Source of the DNA: DASSWG01 sp035705295
GTDB taxonomy: Bacteria; Bacteroidota; Bacteroidia; Flavobacteriales; Flavobacteriaceae
Length of the DNA: 29,217 bases
NCBI GenBank assembly: GCA_035705295.1
Contig: DASSWG010000114.1
Location: 1-29,217 of the forward strand
Direction of reading: 5' to 3'
Below, one piece after another: positions 22,309-29,016 of the stretch. The position numbers and the translations under genes were made by a program. How positions within the stretch are numbered: position 1 is the stretch's first letter; each line of letters begins with the position of its first letter. A model generated the notes under the pieces. The model made no database searches and was not told the origin of the DNA. It saw only the letters and a program-made list of their open reading frames with translations.

Positions 22309-23532
22309 TTATCCGCGCTTCGCTTCCAAGTTTTCTTTCAAGGCGTCCAAAAATTCTTGCGTGTTGAGGTAATTTTCTTCGGTAAGCTTTTCTTTGTGGA
22401 TCAACAAGGCCAAATCTTTGGTCATTTTACCATTTTCCACAGTTTCGATACAAACCGCTTCCAGGTCCTTGCAAAATTGGATCAACTCTTTGTTGCCGTC
22501 CAATTTCCCACGATGTTCCAATCCACGCGTCCATGCAAAAATGGAAGCAATGGGGTTGGTGGAAGTTGCTTCGCCAGCTTGGTGGCGTCGATAGTGGCGC
22601 GTTACGGTTCCGTGGGCCGCTTCGGCTTCCATGGTTTTTCCGTCGGGCGTCACCAACGTGGAAGTCATCAATCCCAAAGAACCGAACCCTTGGGCAACGG
22701 TGTCGCTTTGCACATCGCCGTCATAGTTTTTACAGGCCCAAACAAAACCGCCGTTCCATTTCATCGCCGAGGCAACCATATCGTCGATCAATCGATGTTC
22801 GTAGGTGATTCCCAATTCTTCAAATTGATTTTTGAATTCATTTTGGTAAACTTCTTCAAAAATATCCTTGAACCTTCCGTCGTAAGCTTTCAAAATGGTG
22901 TTTTTTGTGGACATGTACAACGGCCATTCTTTTTTGATTGCTTGGTTCATGCACGAACGCGCGAAGCCATAAATGGATTCATCGGTGTTGTACATGCTCA
23001 TCGCCACGCCATCACCTTTAAAATCGTACACTTCGTAAGTTTCCGGCTCACCGTTTTCGGGCGTAAAGGTCATGGTGAATTTTCCAGGGCCTTTTGTGAC
23101 AATGTTCGTTGCTTTGTATTGGTCGGCGTGTGCATGGCGGCCGATGCAAATGGGTTTGGTCCAACCTTGCACATAGCGGGGCACGTTTCCGATCACGATC
23201 GGTTCGCGAAAAATGGTCCCTCCGATGATGTTTCGGATGGTCCCGTTTGGGGAAACCCACATTTTTTTTAGGTCGAATTCTTCTACCCGCGCTTCATCAG
23301 GAGTGATCGTGGCGCATTTGATACCCACATTGTATTTTTTGATGGCCTCGGCGGCATCGATCGTGATTTGATCGTTGGTGTTGTCGCGCGATTCTATGCC
23401 CAAATCGTAATATTTTATGTCCAAGTCAAGATAAGGAAGTATCAATTGTTCTTTGATGAATTTCCAAATGATGCGTGTCATTTCATCGCCATCCAATTCC
23501 ACCACGGGATTGGCCACTTTAATTTTCGTCAT
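22309..23532 (-). CDS. icd: NADP-dependent isocitrate dehydrogenase, type II
   Basis: Oxidatively decarboxylates isocitrate to 2-oxoglutarate in the TCA cycle with NADP. The 407-residue protein follows the eukaryote-like subfamily II: PVVELDGDEMTRIIW, VSPNGTIRNIIGGTIFREP for substrate binding, RHAHADQYKATN, and HGTVTRHYRRHQAG with TSTNPIASIFAWTRGLEHR, which carries the NADP-binding residues of this type. It is unlike the E. coli (type I) enzyme, and matches the homodimeric form in length. The start MTKIKVANPV is the first plausible codon. TATATTTG, an exact -7 box, lies upstream. The gene is monocistronic by its convergent left neighbour and the spacing on the right. Confidence 0.96.
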   Translation of the reverse strand: MTKIKVANPVVELDGDEMTRIIWKFIKEQLILPYLDLDIKYYDLGIESRDNTNDQITIDAAEAIKKYNVGIKCATITPDEARVEEFDLKKMWVSPNGTIRNIIGGTIFREPIVIGNVPRYVQGWTKPICIGRHAHADQYKATNIVTKGPGKFTMTFTPENGEPETYEVYDFKGDGVAMSMYNTDESIYGFARSCMNQAIKKEWPLYMSTKNTILKAYDGRFKDIFEEVYQNEFKNQFEELGITYEHRLIDDMVASAMKWNGGFVWACKNYDGDVQSDTVAQGFGSLGLMTSTLVTPDGKTMEAEAAHGTVTRHYRRHQAGEATSTNPIASIFAWTRGLEHRGKLDGNKELIQFCKDLEAVCIETVENGKMTKDLALLIHKEKLTEENYLNTQEFLDALKENLEAKRG

Positions 23533-23560
23533 AATAGGATTGTTTTTTTTGATCGAACTG

Positions 23561-23568
23561 CAAATATA
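23561..23568 (-). promoter_or_regulatory. Putative -7 promoter box for icd
   Basis: The minus strand reads TATATTTG, an exact TAnnTTTG, 28 bases before the icd ATG. No TTTG-like element is visible 19-20 bases further upstream. Confidence 0.5.
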
Positions 23569-23644
23569 GGGCTTTTTGACCGTTTTTTTGGTTTAAGGAA
23601 TTGTAATTTTATAAATGGAAGAAGGCACGATCAAGAAAGATAAA

Positions 23645-23884
23645 TCAATTTATTTCCGATGTTTTCTCAGACTTTTTCCGCAAGCTCCACCAGACAAAAA
23701 ACCCGATCCCCCCGATCAAAATATAGGGCCAGATCATCAAGTACATAATTCCTTCATTGATCGCTTCGGCCTGCCCTTTGTTTCCAGAACTTTCCAACAC
23801 GGCGCGGCACATCGCACATTGTGCCCCGGCAAGAACCGGAAACAAGCAAGTTAAAAACAAACTTATTTTTATTTTTGATTTCAT
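23645..23884 (-). CDS. Small membrane protein with a CxxC motif near oxidase assembly genes
   Basis: A 79-residue protein. Residues 1-22 form a signal peptide or first membrane segment (ISLFLTCLFPVLAGAQ), directly followed by CAMC (Cys23 and Cys26), a segment AVLESSGN, and a membrane helix (about 47-66, MYLMIWPYILIGGIGFFVWW) with a basic tail RKKSEKTS. The CxxC would face the periplasm just after the cleavage site. No family with known function is recognised. It is the last gene of the minus-strand run containing SCO1 and the DUF420 protein, though a 229-base spacer with a repeat separates it. A role in copper or thiol handling is possible but unproven. Confidence 0.75.
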   Translation of the reverse strand: MKSKIKISLFLTCLFPVLAGAQCAMCRAVLESSGNKGQAEAINEGIMYLMIWPYILIGGIGFFVWWSLRKKSEKTSEIN

Positions 23885-23977
23885 CGATTTCTTTTTTTCA
23901 AATTTCTGAATCAGGGCTATGTTTTAGAAAATTGTGGAAAGCCACAATAAAAAGGCTGATAAGGTCTTTATTTTATT

Positions 23978-24075
23978 ATCTGCGAATATCAGCGGAGTGA
24001 TTTGCGGGAATCTGCGTGAAAATTTTCTCGCAGATAATCGCAGATTTTAAAAAACCAACGCTGATTCTGGCAGAT
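23978..24075. repeat. Nested-palindrome element built from ATCTGCG/CGCAGAT units
   Basis: ATCTGCG occurs at 23978-23984 and 24010-24016, CGCAGAT at 24029-24035 and 24039-24045, ATCAGCG at 23988-23994 with its complement CGCTGAT at 24059-24065, and GGCAGAT at 24069-24075. The units are arranged symmetrically so that the roughly 100-base element can fold into one long interrupted hairpin. It lies in the 229-base spacer between the DUF420 gene and the small CxxC gene. Such units resemble extragenic repeats scattered in Bacteroidota genomes; copies elsewhere cannot be checked here. Confidence 0.7.
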
Positions 24076-24113
24076 TCCTTCTGTTTACACATTATCCCAA
24101 AACAAAACCTAAA

Positions 24114-24650
24114 TCAATAATAGGGCGCCATAAAAACATATACCAAAACCCCGGTGATGGCAACGTACAACCAAATTGGAAACGTCCATCGGGCTATTTT
24201 TTTGTGTTTTTGAAATTCGCCGCTCAATCCGCGGTACATGGTGAACAACACCAAGGGCACAATGATCGCCGACAATAAAATATGGGTGATCAGCACAAAA
24301 TAATAAATATACTTAATAAAACCTTCACCGCCAAAATGAACCGGGTCGTTGCTGATTTTTGAGATCACGTAGCTTCCCAAAAAAATCACCGAAAGACAAA
24401 ATGCGGTGATCATTACGTTGCGGTGCATTTTCATGTTTCCACTTTTGATCAAAAAATAACCAACGATCAACAAAGTTGCGGTTGAAAAATTCAGAATGGC
24501 GTGGAAAAACGGGAACGACCCCACCTCAAGGCCCAACAAATCATAGCGGGTGGGCAAGTTGAGCAAAACCAAAACCGTTACCGGAACGATGACGGAAAGT
24601 GCCACAATGATGGGAATGACGATTTTGTCTGTTCGGTTTTGTATCATCAT
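24114..24650 (-). CDS. DUF420 membrane protein, CtaM-like oxidase assembly factor
   Basis: A 178-residue inner-membrane protein with five predicted helices (about 11-30, 46-66, 77-98, 114-138, 155-174). Conserved histidines lie at membrane boundaries: FPFFHAILN, KMHRNVMITAF, LITHILLSA and FQKHKKIARW, the pattern of the DUF420 family. The B. subtilis member, CtaM (YozB), is needed for an active caa3 oxidase, and the neighbours here (SCO1, subunits III and IV, CyoE) fit the same job. The start ATG overlaps the SCO1 stop as ATGA, indicating translational coupling; a second ATG follows directly. The exact step it catalyses is unknown. Confidence 0.88.
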   Translation of the reverse strand: MMIQNRTDKIVIPIIVALSVIVPVTVLVLLNLPTRYDLLGLEVGSFPFFHAILNFSTATLLIVGYFLIKSGNMKMHRNVMITAFCLSVIFLGSYVISKISNDPVHFGGEGFIKYIYYFVLITHILLSAIIVPLVLFTMYRGLSGEFQKHKKIARWTFPIWLYVAITGVLVYVFMAPYY

Positions 24651-25267
24651 AAAAGTTTTCGAATATCTTCTTTCAAAAATTGCAGGTCTTTATCGTCCAA
24701 GCCATTGTAATAAATGATCGGGTTTCCGAATTCATCTTTTCTGGAACGGATCATTCCGTTTTGGTCCACCAAAGCAAAATAACCGGAATGTTGAAAATTC
24801 CCCTCCACTTCGGGGTTGATGCCCACGTACAAATTGAAGCCTTTGTTGGCCAATTGGAAAATTTTTTTACGATCGCCGGTCATCATATGCCAATTGGGGT
24901 TGGTGACACCATATTCTTCCGCATATTTTTTTAACACTTCGGGCGTGTCGGTTTCAGGATTGATACTGAAAGAGGCGATACCGAAATTTGGATTTCCATA
25001 AAATTCATCTTGAATTTTTACCATGTTTCGGTTCATGATCGGGCAAATTGTGGGGCAGGTCGTGAAAAAAAATTCAACGATATAAACTTTTCCTTTATAG
25101 TCGGCATTGGTGATGGTTTTCCCATTTTGGTCGGTAAACGAAAACGACGGGACTTCACCAATAGTGGCCAAATCTGGTTTGGACAAGCGGTCGATTATTT
25201 TTGGGATGGCCCAAATCCCAAAAACCAAAATCACCAATGAAATGCCGATGTACGAATAATTTTTCAT
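24647..25267 (-). CDS. SCO1/SenC-family copper chaperone for cytochrome c oxidase
   Basis: Delivers copper to, or reduces, the CuA site of oxidase subunit II on the periplasmic side. The 206-residue protein has one N-terminal membrane anchor (about residues 5-22), then a thioredoxin-like domain with the copper-binding FFFTTCPTICP (Cys71 and Cys75) and the distant ligand His160 in NFQHSGYFALVD. All three copper ligands are present, so it should be functional. Length is typical. It is coupled to the DUF420 gene downstream and follows a cysteine-free paralogue by about 47 bases, so the three genes probably form a unit. Confidence 0.93.
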   Translation of the reverse strand: MKNYSYIGISLVILVFGIWAIPKIIDRLSKPDLATIGEVPSFSFTDQNGKTITNADYKGKVYIVEFFFTTCPTICPIMNRNMVKIQDEFYGNPNFGIASFSINPETDTPEVLKKYAEEYGVTNPNWHMMTGDRKKIFQLANKGFNLYVGINPEVEGNFQHSGYFALVDQNGMIRSRKDEFGNPIIYYNGLDDKDLQFLKEDIRKLL

Positions 25268-25314
25268 GTCAATTTACTTTTGTTTTACTTAAAAAAACGT
25301 GCAGCATCGCTCAC

Positions 25315-25959
25315 CTAATATTTTCTTTTCTTGTATTTTTTTAGTTTCAGCCGGTATTCCGCCAAAATCACTTTTACGTCGTCCACCATTTTGTTTTTGA
25401 GCTCGGCGACCGATGAAGTATCGTAGCCGAATAAAACTTTTTCTTCCTCTTCATCGTCGTCGCGGCCGCGCAATGCCATGTTTTTATCGATGATGAAGAC
25501 GCGTTCCGTGGCGTTTTGAACGTTCAATTTCAAATCGGTTTTGAGGCTTTGAAATACTTTATTTATTGCCATTTCGCTGCCAAAAGCAAAATTCCACTCA
25601 TCCAAATCAGTGGTTTTGGCCATTTCTTTTTTCAAAGCCTTGACCTGGGGTTCTTGACCTTTTTCCACTAAAATCACGAATTGAAAATCATAGAATTCGT
25701 GATAGTCTTTATAAATGACCCAATTCAGGTTAAAAGCATGGCCGTGCATTTCTGGAACTTGGCTTCCAAAGAACCCAAGTATGGTAATTTTGTCTTGAAA
25801 TTGCACGGAGTTTCCGTTTAAATCGGAAAAATCATCCAACGGAGCGATTTTTTCCGTTAAAACCGGGAGTTTTCCAAAATTGTGCACCCCGGAAGCAAAG
25901 AAAAGATAAGCCACCAACGGAAGCGCAAAAAGCAGGGCGAGAACAAGAAATTTTTTCAT
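25315..25959 (-). CDS. SCO-like thioredoxin-fold protein lacking the copper ligands
   Basis: The chosen start MKKFLVLALL gives a 214-residue protein with an N-terminal signal or anchor helix (about 4-22). Its body can be lined up by eye with SCO1: DFSDLNGNSVQFQDKITILGFF corresponds to the SCO strand before the active site, and ERVFIIDKN to FALVDQN. Where SCO1 has CPTIC this protein has QVPEM (67-71), and it contains no cysteine at all; the distant histidine is also missing. Nearby MHGH (71-74) could still bind metal. An acidic run DDDEEEE lies near residue 168 and the C-terminus is basic (KLKKYKKRKY). It heads the SCO1-DUF420 unit. A redox-inactive partner or scaffold is plausible; function unknown. 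Confidence 0.78.
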   Translation of the reverse strand: MKKFLVLALLFALPLVAYLFFASGVHNFGKLPVLTEKIAPLDDFSDLNGNSVQFQDKITILGFFGSQVPEMHGHAFNLNWVIYKDYHEFYDFQFVILVEKGQEPQVKALKKEMAKTTDLDEWNFAFGSEMAINKVFQSLKTDLKLNVQNATERVFIIDKNMALRGRDDDEEEEKVLFGYDTSSVAELKNKMVDDVKVILAEYRLKLKKYKKRKY

Positions 25960-25967
25960 AAAACTAC

Positions 25968-25981
25968 AAGCAAATTTGCTT
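25968..25981. promoter_or_regulatory. Perfect 14-base palindrome at the predicted transcription start of the SCO-like gene
   Basis: AAGCAAATTTGCTT is identical to its reverse complement. It lies between the -7 box (25985-25992) and the start codon (25959), covering the expected +1. This is where a repressor would block transcription. No regulator can be named. Confidence 0.5.
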
Positions 25982-25984
25982 TTG

Positions 25985-25992
25985 CAAAAGTA
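25985..25992 (-). promoter_or_regulatory. Putative -7 promoter box for the SCO-like gene
   Basis: The minus strand reads TACTTTTG, an exact TAnnTTTG, 25 bases before the chosen ATG. It directly follows the terminator of the upstream oxidase genes, so the SCO unit seems to have its own promoter. No -33 match is visible. Confidence 0.5.
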
Positions 25993-26022
25993 AAAAAGAC
26001 GGCCCAAACAGCCGTCTTTTTT
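25992..26022. terminator. Intrinsic terminator after the subunit IV gene
   Basis: Arms AAAAAAGACGGC (25992-26003) and GCCGTCTTTTTT (26011-26022) flank a 7-base loop; the stem is followed by T runs on both strands. On the minus strand it ends the cyoE-to-subunit-IV transcript 25 bases after the stop codon. Confidence 0.9.
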
Positions 26023-26047
26023 TATGATTTAACGTTTAGGAATTTGA

Positions 26048-26410
26048 TTAAAAATCCCAACTGACGTAGCCGTTGTCGTAAACCTCGAAAATGTAATCGC
26101 CTTCTGTCAACATGATGAACATCAAATAAGCGATCAAAAAAACCGAGGTCCATACCACAGCCCTTCGCAGTCCTTTGCTTTCGTGTTCCATGTGCATGAA
26201 CGCCCAGGTAATGAGGTAAGCTTTGTAAATGGTAAGAATGATGAATATCCAGTTGAGCAATTTCATTCGGACGAACGTGGTTTCCACCAAAAAATCGGGT
26301 TTCACAATCCCCAAGAACACTTCTACGATGGTGACCACCGAAAGTATCCCAAAAACGGTCCAAATTCTTTTGGTTGCCGAATTTTTATGTGTTGTAGCGT
26401 CGTGTGCCAT
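26048..26410 (-). CDS. Cytochrome c oxidase subunit IV, caa3 type
   Basis: A 120-residue inner-membrane protein with three helices (about 17-37, 50-72 and 83-103), the layout of the small prokaryotic subunit IV of caa3-type oxidases. The segment between helices includes FVRMKLLNWIFIILTIYKAYLITWAFMHMEHE in which the WAFMHMEHE end is typical of the family; its role is thought to be structural. The start MAHDATTHKN is the first ATG. It lies 20 bases after the first subunit III gene and is the last gene before a strong terminator. Confidence 0.88.
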   Translation of the reverse strand: MAHDATTHKNSATKRIWTVFGILSVVTIVEVFLGIVKPDFLVETTFVRMKLLNWIFIILTIYKAYLITWAFMHMEHESKGLRRAVVWTSVFLIAYLMFIMLTEGDYIFEVYDNGYVSWDF

Positions 26411-26430
26411 TTTTTATACTAATTTCCAGA

Positions 26431-27414
26431 TTATACCAAATAGAAAAAGGTAAATACAAATACCCAAACCAAATCGACAAAGTGCCAATACAAACCTACT
26501 TTTTCCACCATTTCATAGCTTCCCCTTTTTTCGTAGGTTCCTAAAATCACATTGAAAAAGATGATACAGTTGATCAAAATTCCCGTAAATACGTGAAATC
26601 CGTGAAATCCGGTAATGAAGAAAAAGAAATCGGCGAACAAAGGCGAGCCGTATTCGTTGTGCGTCAAATTCGCGCCCATCACCACTTCCACCGCATCGTT
26701 TTTTATTTTGGAAACGGAGGCTTCGCGCGAAAGAATGGTTTTATTGCCATGCTCATCATTCATTTGGGTTCGGATAAACAAATTTTCGTTTGTCAAAAAA
26801 CCTGCCCTAACTTCCTCTATTGAATATTCGTACAAAGGTGTTTCGTCGGACCAGTACCAAATCCCCTCTGATTCAGTATGTTCCACCCGTGGTCCTTCGA
26901 TGTTTGCGGCAAATTCTGATATTGCAACCTGTTCCCCTTCCGCATTGACAAATTGGAGAATGTTTCCACCTTTGGTTTCCACCGCGCCGTCGTCGCCTTT
27001 TATAAAACCGGCCCATTCCCAAGCTTGCGAGCCCAAGAAAATACAACCGCCAACGATGGTCAAAAACATATACAAAGTGACTTTTCCTTTTTTCATATGG
27101 TGACCGGCATCAACGGCCAACACCATGGTGACGGAAGAAAAAATCAAAACAAAAGTCATGAAAGCCACATAGTACATCGGTGCATCGACCCCGTGCAAAA
27201 ACGGAAAGTGGGTAAACACTTGATCGGCAATTGGCCAAGAATCAATAAATTTAAACCTTGAAAAACCGTACGCGGCCAAAAACCCAGAAAAAGTCAACGC
27301 ATCGGAAACGATAAAAAACCAAATCATCAGTTTTCCGTAACTTGCTTTCAACGGCATATTTCCGCCGCCCCAAGTTTTACCTTCGGTCCCTGTTCGAACA
27401 ACAGTAGCTTCCAT
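26431..27414 (-). CDS. ctaE: Cytochrome c oxidase subunit III, long form with soluble insert
   Basis: Structural subunit of the heme-copper oxidase in the inner membrane. The N-terminal part (LMIWFFIVSDALTFSGFLAAYG) and the C-terminal part (FFFITGFHGFHVFTG, GLYWHFVDLVWVFVFTFFYLV) are clear subunit III signatures. Between the membrane segment ending near residue 138 and the one starting near 259 lies a soluble, charged insert of about 120 residues, which makes the protein 327 residues long. From memory this insert is seen in other Bacteroidota; its role is unknown. It starts at MEATVVRTGT, with an internal promoter upstream, and follows a shorter subunit III-type gene. Confidence 0.92.
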   Translation of the reverse strand: MEATVVRTGTEGKTWGGGNMPLKASYGKLMIWFFIVSDALTFSGFLAAYGFSRFKFIDSWPIADQVFTHFPFLHGVDAPMYYVAFMTFVLIFSSVTMVLAVDAGHHMKKGKVTLYMFLTIVGGCIFLGSQAWEWAGFIKGDDGAVETKGGNILQFVNAEGEQVAISEFAANIEGPRVEHTESEGIWYWSDETPLYEYSIEEVRAGFLTNENLFIRTQMNDEHGNKTILSREASVSKIKNDAVEVVMGANLTHNEYGSPLFADFFFFITGFHGFHVFTGILINCIIFFNVILGTYEKRGSYEMVEKVGLYWHFVDLVWVFVFTFFYLV

Positions 27415-27441
27415 AAAGAGAGATTAGTGTTAAATGTGATG

Positions 27442-27472
27442 CAAAAATAATCAATTTTCTTATTTTAAGAAA
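27442..27472 (-). promoter_or_regulatory. Internal promoter before the long subunit III gene
   Basis: The minus strand has TATTTTTG (27442-27449) and TTTC (27469-27472) separated by 19 bases, nearly the full Bacteroidota consensus, 27 bases before the start codon. The -33 part overlaps the end of the preceding gene. Confidence 0.55.
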
Positions 27473-28040
27473 TAAAAAACAGGAACAGGTAAAGCCAAAG
27501 AAGGTCGACAAAATGCCAAAAAGTCGCACCCAGTTCTAAGCCAAGCGTTTGACCTGTTTTGTAACGTTGTTTAAAATGGTTATAAATTAGTACCGACAGC
27601 ACAACCAACCCTGCGGCAACGTGTGCCAAGTGTGCCAATACCACCAAATAAATAAAAGAGGAGTTGATCGTGCTCGCCGGACCGGTGAAATAATAGCCTT
27701 CGGAAATTATTTGCCCAAAGCCTTTGAATTGCAAAAAAATAAATACAAGTCCCAATACAAAAGTCGAAAGCAACAATATCGTTGCATTTTTTCGTTTTCC
27801 CTTCGTGAGACTTTTTTTCACAAAAAACAATGCAATACTGCTCAAAACGATCACAACGGTGCTCCACACAAACGCGTTGGGCAATTGGAAATCGTCCACC
27901 CAATCCGGTCGGTTGGAACTGACCACATAAGCGCTGGTGAACCCCGCGAACATCATAATCATGCTAATGATGCCAAACCAGAGCATCATTTTTTTTGCAC
28001 GCGAATTTTTTTCTTCTTTGGTTCCTTGAGTTAAATCCAT
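27465..28040 (-). CDS. Heme-copper oxidase subunit III, short form
   Basis: A 191-residue membrane protein with five helices. It has MMLWFGIISMIMMFAGFTSAYVV, IYLVVLAHLAHVAAGLVVL and GATFWHFVDLLWLYLFLFF, all subunit III features, including the final WHFVDLLW segment. It is a second subunit III-type protein next to the long one, without the soluble insert. The start MDLTQGTKEE overlaps the cyoE stop region by 10 bases, so it is probably coupled to cyoE. Whether both subunit III proteins join the same oxidase cannot be told. Confidence 0.9.
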   Translation of the reverse strand: MDLTQGTKEEKNSRAKKMMLWFGIISMIMMFAGFTSAYVVSSNRPDWVDDFQLPNAFVWSTVVIVLSSIALFFVKKSLTKGKRKNATILLLSTFVLGLVFIFLQFKGFGQIISEGYYFTGPASTINSSFIYLVVLAHLAHVAAGLVVLSVLIYNHFKQRYKTGQTLGLELGATFWHFVDLLWLYLFLFFIS

Positions 28041-28933
28041 GGTCGAATAAATTTATCCAATATATAAATTATTTGAAGCAGGGTAAGGTACGAAACGCTG
28101 GCCAACATCAATTGTTTTGCGTTTTTTTCACCTTTGTTCCGGTACAACTTTACCGCATAGTACAACATTCCTATTCCGAGCAGAAAAATCAATACTCCGG
28201 AAAAAGGGGTCAAGTACAACTTTCCGGTCACTCCCAATACCGGGATCAGCGAAATGACCAAGGTCCAAATGGTGTACAAAATTATTTGCACCGCTGTGCC
28301 TTTGTCCCTTTTTCCTGTGGGAAGCATAAAAAAGCCCCCTTTTTTGTAATCGTCGTAAAGCCACCACCCCAATGCCCAAAAATGTGGGAATTGCCAAAAA
28401 AACTGGATCATGAACAAAGTGCCGGCTTCAATGCCAAAATCGTTGGTCGCTGCCACCCAACCCAACATAAAAGGAATGGCGCCGGGAAAAGCCCCCACAA
28501 AAACCGATAAAGGGGTTTTTGTTTTTAAAGGCGTGTAAACACTAACGTACAAAAAAATGGAAATGGCGCCGAACATTGCCGTGATCGGGTTGATGGTATA
28601 AAGCACCGAAATTCCCAAAATCGTCAAAAGGCAAGCAATCACAAATGCTGTGTTCACCGACATCCGACCTGCAGGGAGCGGCCGGTTTTTCGTGCGGTCC
28701 ATAAGCACATCCAAATCGCGCTCGATAATTTGGTTGAAAGCGTTCGAAGCACCCACCAAACCATAGCCGCCAATTGCCAACAACAACACGGTCACAAAGT
28801 CGATGGTTTCGGCGCCCAAAAAATAACCGGCAATCGATGAAAAAACCACACTGACGGCCAAACGCATTTTGGTGATTTCTTTAAACTCCTCAAGAAAAGA
28901 AACAGAAGGGGTATGTGCAATGGTCTTGCCCAA
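28031..28933 (-). CDS. cyoE: Protoheme IX farnesyltransferase (heme O synthase)
   Basis: Adds a farnesyl group to heme B to make heme O for the terminal oxidase (also called CtaB). The 300-residue protein is a UbiA-family prenyltransferase with about eight to nine membrane helices. The first aspartate-rich site is NAFNQIIERDLDVLMDRTKN followed by RPLPAGRM, and the second lies in VYTPLKTKTPLSVFVGAFPGAIP; these bind the prenyl diphosphate through magnesium. The start appears to be TTG at 28933 (MGKTIAHTPS), since no ATG fits and the promoter boxes lie just upstream. It is the first gene of the oxidase run. Confidence 0.94.
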   Translation of the reverse strand: MGKTIAHTPSVSFLEEFKEITKMRLAVSVVFSSIAGYFLGAETIDFVTVLLLAIGGYGLVGASNAFNQIIERDLDVLMDRTKNRPLPAGRMSVNTAFVIACLLTILGISVLYTINPITAMFGAISIFLYVSVYTPLKTKTPLSVFVGAFPGAIPFMLGWVAATNDFGIEAGTLFMIQFFWQFPHFWALGWWLYDDYKKGGFFMLPTGKRDKGTAVQIILYTIWTLVISLIPVLGVTGKLYLTPFSGVLIFLLGIGMLYYAVKLYRNKGEKNAKQLMLASVSYLTLLQIIYILDKFIRPWI

Positions 28934-28955
28934 AAATACTAGTTTAAAATTGGTG

Positions 28956-28985
28956 CAAATATAACCTTAAAAAAGGCTTTGGCAA
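28956..28985 (-). promoter_or_regulatory. Promoter of the oxidase run (cyoE)
   Basis: On the minus strand TTG (28983-28985) and TATATTTG (28956-28963) are separated by 19 bases, a good Bacteroidota -33/-7 pair, 22 bases before the TTG start codon of cyoE. A second TATTTTTG overlaps the first codons and seems too close to be used. Confidence 0.6.
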
Positions 28986-29016
28986 TAGCGGAAATTTATA
29001 AAATTTTTGAACGCGC

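Noticed and set aside
22357..23271. 304-codon open frame on the plus strand opposite icd
   Set aside because: icd is full length with all NADP-IDH motifs; the antisense frame is a by-product of codon bias.
23978..24075. CRISPR-like array from the repeated ATCTGCG/CGCAGAT units
   Set aside because: Units are only 7 bases, occur in both orientations, have irregular spacing and no cas genes are nearby; a nested hairpin explains them better.
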